Shown piece by piece: positions 6,771 through 8,839 of a stretch of 8,839 nt of DNA. The DNA is taken from the NCBI GenBank assembly GCA_002348045.1, contig DDYO01000149.1, forward strand, positions 39,105 to 47,943, read 5' to 3'. The stretch's first letter is position 1, and every line of letters starts with the position of its first letter. The notes under the pieces are model-generated. The model made no database searches. It had not been told where the DNA came from and worked only from the letters and a program-made list of their open reading frames with translations. The position numbers were made by a program, and so were the translations under genes. The stretch is from Anaerolineales bacterium UBA2232 (GTDB lineage Bacteria > Chloroflexota > Anaerolineae > UBA2200).

Positions 6771-8522
6771 ATGTCGTTTGCCAGCCTTGCTCAACATGCA
6801 CCATCGCGGGCCACGTCCGGGCTAGTTGTCCTGGGCGTCTGCCTTGCCTTGGCCTCCTGTGCGCCGCCACCGCTTGCCCTCACACCCACCCTTGCGGTGC
6901 TCCCGACCGCGCCTCCTACAAGCACCGCCATGCCTCTCCCTTCATTCACGCCCGTTGCGGTGCCTCTGTTGGCCACGCCCACCCCGTACGTGCCTGCCGG
7001 CGAGTTCCATCTGGCGGTCCGCGAGGACATCAAGACCCTCAACCCGTTTTTGGGAACCAACGGCGCGGAGCGGCTCCTCATCAGTCTAGTGTACGACACC
7101 CTGCTGGACCCCGTTTCTCAGGTCAATCCCGCGGGCAATCTTGCCCACCGTTGGGAACTACACCCTGAAGGTCGCAGCCTTACGTTCTGGATCGACCCTC
7201 AGGCTCACTGGCACGATGGCCTGCCGGTCACGGCTGATGACGTCGTCTACTCGTTCAACCTGGTTCGCACACAGCGTTTGCCTGGATGGGTTGGCCTCGC
7301 CGCCCAGGTCGATCGGGTCGAAGCCCTTAGCGCGTCTGAGGTGCGCTTTTCCCTGCTCAACAACCGGGGCGACATTCTGCAACAGCTGGGCATGAAGCTG
7401 CCCATCATTCCAGCCGCCGCTTGGGATTCCATCGACGACCCAGCTCAATTCACCAACTGGGATGAACCGGTAGGATCAGGGCCCTTTCGCCTGGTTCAGC
7501 GCACCGCCGGGCAGCAGGTTGTCCTCAGCAGCGTTCCCGCTCATCATCACAGCCCAGCACGGATGGACACCCTGGTCATCGAGATCATTCGCGATGAGCA
7601 AAAAGCCCTACAATCCCTCAAGAATGCCGAGGTGGACCTGCTGGGTTGGGATGTTGCACCGGGCGTGGTTAGCACCATCGAGCGCCAGCCGGACGCTTAT
7701 CCGAACCTAGTCACTATGGCTGCGCCAGGGCCGGTCGTTCACTCTCTCATTCTGAACTTGAGAAAGCCGCCCTTCAACGACCGAGATTTCCGGCAAGCGC
7801 TGACCCTGGCCATCGATGCTGACGCCATCATCCAAGAGGTTATCATGGGCTATGGCCAGCCAGCCCTGGCAAGCCTTGTCCCACCCAACTCTCCCTGGCA
7901 TCCAGGGTCCGTTACCCCGGTTCCCTTCGATAGGCAACAGGCCGTTGCCAAGCTGGATTCACGTGGTTATGCCGATCATGATGGGGATGGCGTACGGGAG
8001 ACCTTGGAAGGCGAGCCCCTTCAGATAAAGATCGCCTGCGTCGACTTGCCTTCGCCATTGTTGATTGCCCAGATGGTTGCAGTTAACTGGAAGGCCGTGG
8101 GGATTGCCGCGACTGTCACCAAGGTCGCTCAGGACCAGCTGCTGCCGTTGCTGACAGAAGCCCAGTTCGATGCAGTCCTGTACCAAACAGCGCTCCGGGA
8201 CGCTGAAGCTGCGTTCCTCGCGTTTCACAGCTCTGGAGGGTCGATCAACGGCGGCCGGGTCGTGGGCCAGAACTATGGCGGCTACAGCAACGCCCTGTAC
8301 GATGAGGTAGTTGAGGCTCTTTGGGAAGAGCACGACGTGCTGCAACAGCAGCAGCTCTTGGCGCAACTCGAACTTGCTTTGGCAAGCGATTTGCCGCAGA
8401 TTCCGCTGCTGTGCCCGTACGTGCTAAACCTGTATCGCGCCGACCGTTTCATTGGCTGGGAAGCGGTGCCCGGCGAGGGTCTGGTCACTCGCTTCACCCT
8501 CGTTGGCCTGCAGCAACGCTAG
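6771..8522 (+). CDS. ABC transporter solute-binding lipoprotein, family 5 (oligopeptide/dipeptide/nickel type, SBP_bac_5)
   Basis: The 583-residue protein should be a membrane-anchored extracytoplasmic receptor that delivers peptides or similar solutes to an ABC permease. Residues 1-30 form a lipoprotein signal: a basic/polar start with Arg13, a hydrophobic core (GLVVLGVCLAL) and the lipobox LASC with Cys30 as lipidation site. Residues 31-76 are a Pro/Thr/Ala-rich spacer. The family 5 domain follows with GEFHLAVREDIKTLNPF, then LVYDTLLDP, WELHPEGRSLTFWI, HWHDGLPVTADDVVYSF, GSGPFRLV, FNDRDFRQALTLAID and a C-terminal DLPQIPLL. An aspartate-rich DHDGDGVRETLE (402-413) is EF-hand-like. ATG 6771 is chosen because it gives a compact signal peptide and follows the promoter; ATG 6699 (24 codons longer) and ATG 6765 are in frame. 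No ribosome binding site precedes any of them. No permease or ATPase gene adjoins it, so it is an orphan receptor here and its ligand is unknown. Confidence 0.88.
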   Translation: MSFASLAQHAPSRATSGLVVLGVCLALASCAPPPLALTPTLAVLPTAPPTSTAMPLPSFTPVAVPLLATPTPYVPAGEFHLAVREDIKTLNPFLGTNGAERLLISLVYDTLLDPVSQVNPAGNLAHRWELHPEGRSLTFWIDPQAHWHDGLPVTADDVVYSFNLVRTQRLPGWVGLAAQVDRVEALSASEVRFSLLNNRGDILQQLGMKLPIIPAAAWDSIDDPAQFTNWDEPVGSGPFRLVQRTAGQQVVLSSVPAHHHSPARMDTLVIEIIRDEQKALQSLKNAEVDLLGWDVAPGVVSTIERQPDAYPNLVTMAAPGPVVHSLILNLRKPPFNDRDFRQALTLAIDADAIIQEVIMGYGQPALASLVPPNSPWHPGSVTPVPFDRQQAVAKLDSRGYADHDGDGVRETLEGEPLQIKIACVDLPSPLLIAQMVAVNWKAVGIAATVTKVAQDQLLPLLTEAQFDAVLYQTALRDAEAAFLAFHSSGGSINGGRVVGQNYGGYSNALYDEVVEALWEEHDVLQQQQLLAQLELALASDLPQIPLLCPYVLNLYRADRFIGWEAVPGEGLVTRFTLVGLQQR

Positions 8523-8839
8523 GGCGCAGCGCCTTCTGACCCAAGCAGGGCCTGAGCACGGTGGTACACATCCACGTACTTGCGCGCCGACGCGTCCCAG
8601 GAAAAGTCCGACGTCATCCCCCGAACCTGCAGATTGCGCCAGGCTTCCGCGTACTTGTAGTTCTCCAAGGCCCGCACGATCGCAGCGAACAACTGCCACC
8701 GATCATAAGCGCCGAAAGAGAAGCCGTTGCCCTCACCGGTGCGTGGGTCATAATCCTGAACGGTGTCGGCCAGACCTCCGGTAGCTCGCACGATAGGTAC
8801 GCTGCCGTAGCGCATGGCCATCAGTTGGCCAAGACCACA
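8519..8839 (-). CDS. glgA: C-terminal end of glycogen synthase (ADP-glucose type, GT5; 5' end outside window)
   Basis: The minus-strand frame is open at the window edge and ends at TAG (complement of 8519-8521), giving the last 106 residues. It opens with CGLGQLMAMRYGSVPIVRATGGLADTV, seen here as CGLGQLMAMRYG followed by PIVRATGGLADTV. This is the conserved C-terminal nucleotide-binding stretch of GlgA (E. coli has PCGLTQLYGLKYG and RRTGGLADTV). NGFSFGAYDRWQLFAAIVRAL and the closing DFSWDASARKYVDVYHRA also match the family's C-terminal helix (FSWxxxAxxYxxxY). The enzyme extends alpha-1,4-glucan from ADP-glucose in the cytoplasm. The extension is short after the family end (QALLGSEGAAP). The stop shares CTAG with the convergent lipoprotein gene, with no spacer or terminator between them. 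The catalytic N-terminal half is not visible. Confidence 0.9.
   Translation of the reverse strand, partial: CGLGQLMAMRYGSVPIVRATGGLADTVQDYDPRTGEGNGFSFGAYDRWQLFAAIVRALENYKYAEAWRNLQVRGMTSDFSWDASARKYVDVYHRAQALLGSEGAAP

Overview
The window looks like ordinary chromosome from a GC-rich bacterium. The protein types and wording of the motifs (long-form RmlA, an NFACT protein starting MYCDALTLAAV, an RmlB with RGANNIGPYQYPEK, a Pro/Thr-linked lipoprotein) suggest Chloroflexota, possibly Anaerolineae. That placement is inference from remembered family resemblance, not from a search. I saw no rRNA, tRNA, CRISPR array, insertion sequence or phage gene. Genes fill nearly the whole window, and no gap exceeds about 120 bases.

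Positions 1-3711, plus strand, are the end of a surface-polysaccharide operon. The 3' end of a tyrosine-kinase/CpsD-type ATPase overlaps a long-form glucose-1-phosphate thymidylyltransferase (rmlA/rfbA type). That gene overlaps a cobalamin-binding radical SAM gene, which is followed 5 bases later by dTDP-glucose 4,6-dehydratase (rmlB/rfbB), starting at TTG. Together RmlA and RmlB make dTDP-4-keto-6-deoxyglucose. The kinase-type protein would regulate chain length or export, and the radical SAM enzyme may modify a sugar or a lipid-linked glycan. No rmlC, rmlD, glycosyltransferase or flippase lies in the window.

Positions 3772-6652, minus strand, hold two codirectional genes: a 366-residue protein with a GalT/HIT-type HxHxQ active site (upstream), then an NFACT-family RqcH/Rqc2 homologue of ribosome-associated quality control. 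Their joint transcription is plausible but not proven.

Positions 6653-6770 are a short divergent control region with two facing promoters. Each has an extended -10 box, so the region reads as an imperfect inverted repeat. The plus-strand promoter drives a solute-binding lipoprotein of the oligopeptide/nickel ABC family (SBP_bac_5), and its position implies a leaderless or nearly leaderless mRNA. The minus-strand promoter drives the GalT/HIT-like gene from a GTG start with a good ribosome binding site.

Positions 8519-8839, minus strand, are the C-terminal end of glycogen synthase (glgA). Its stop codon interlocks with that of the lipoprotein gene in a single CTAG. The best candidates for new biology are the radical SAM enzyme embedded in the dTDP-sugar operon and the unassigned GalT/HIT-like protein beside rqcH. 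I saw no clear sign of a wholly new multi-gene system.
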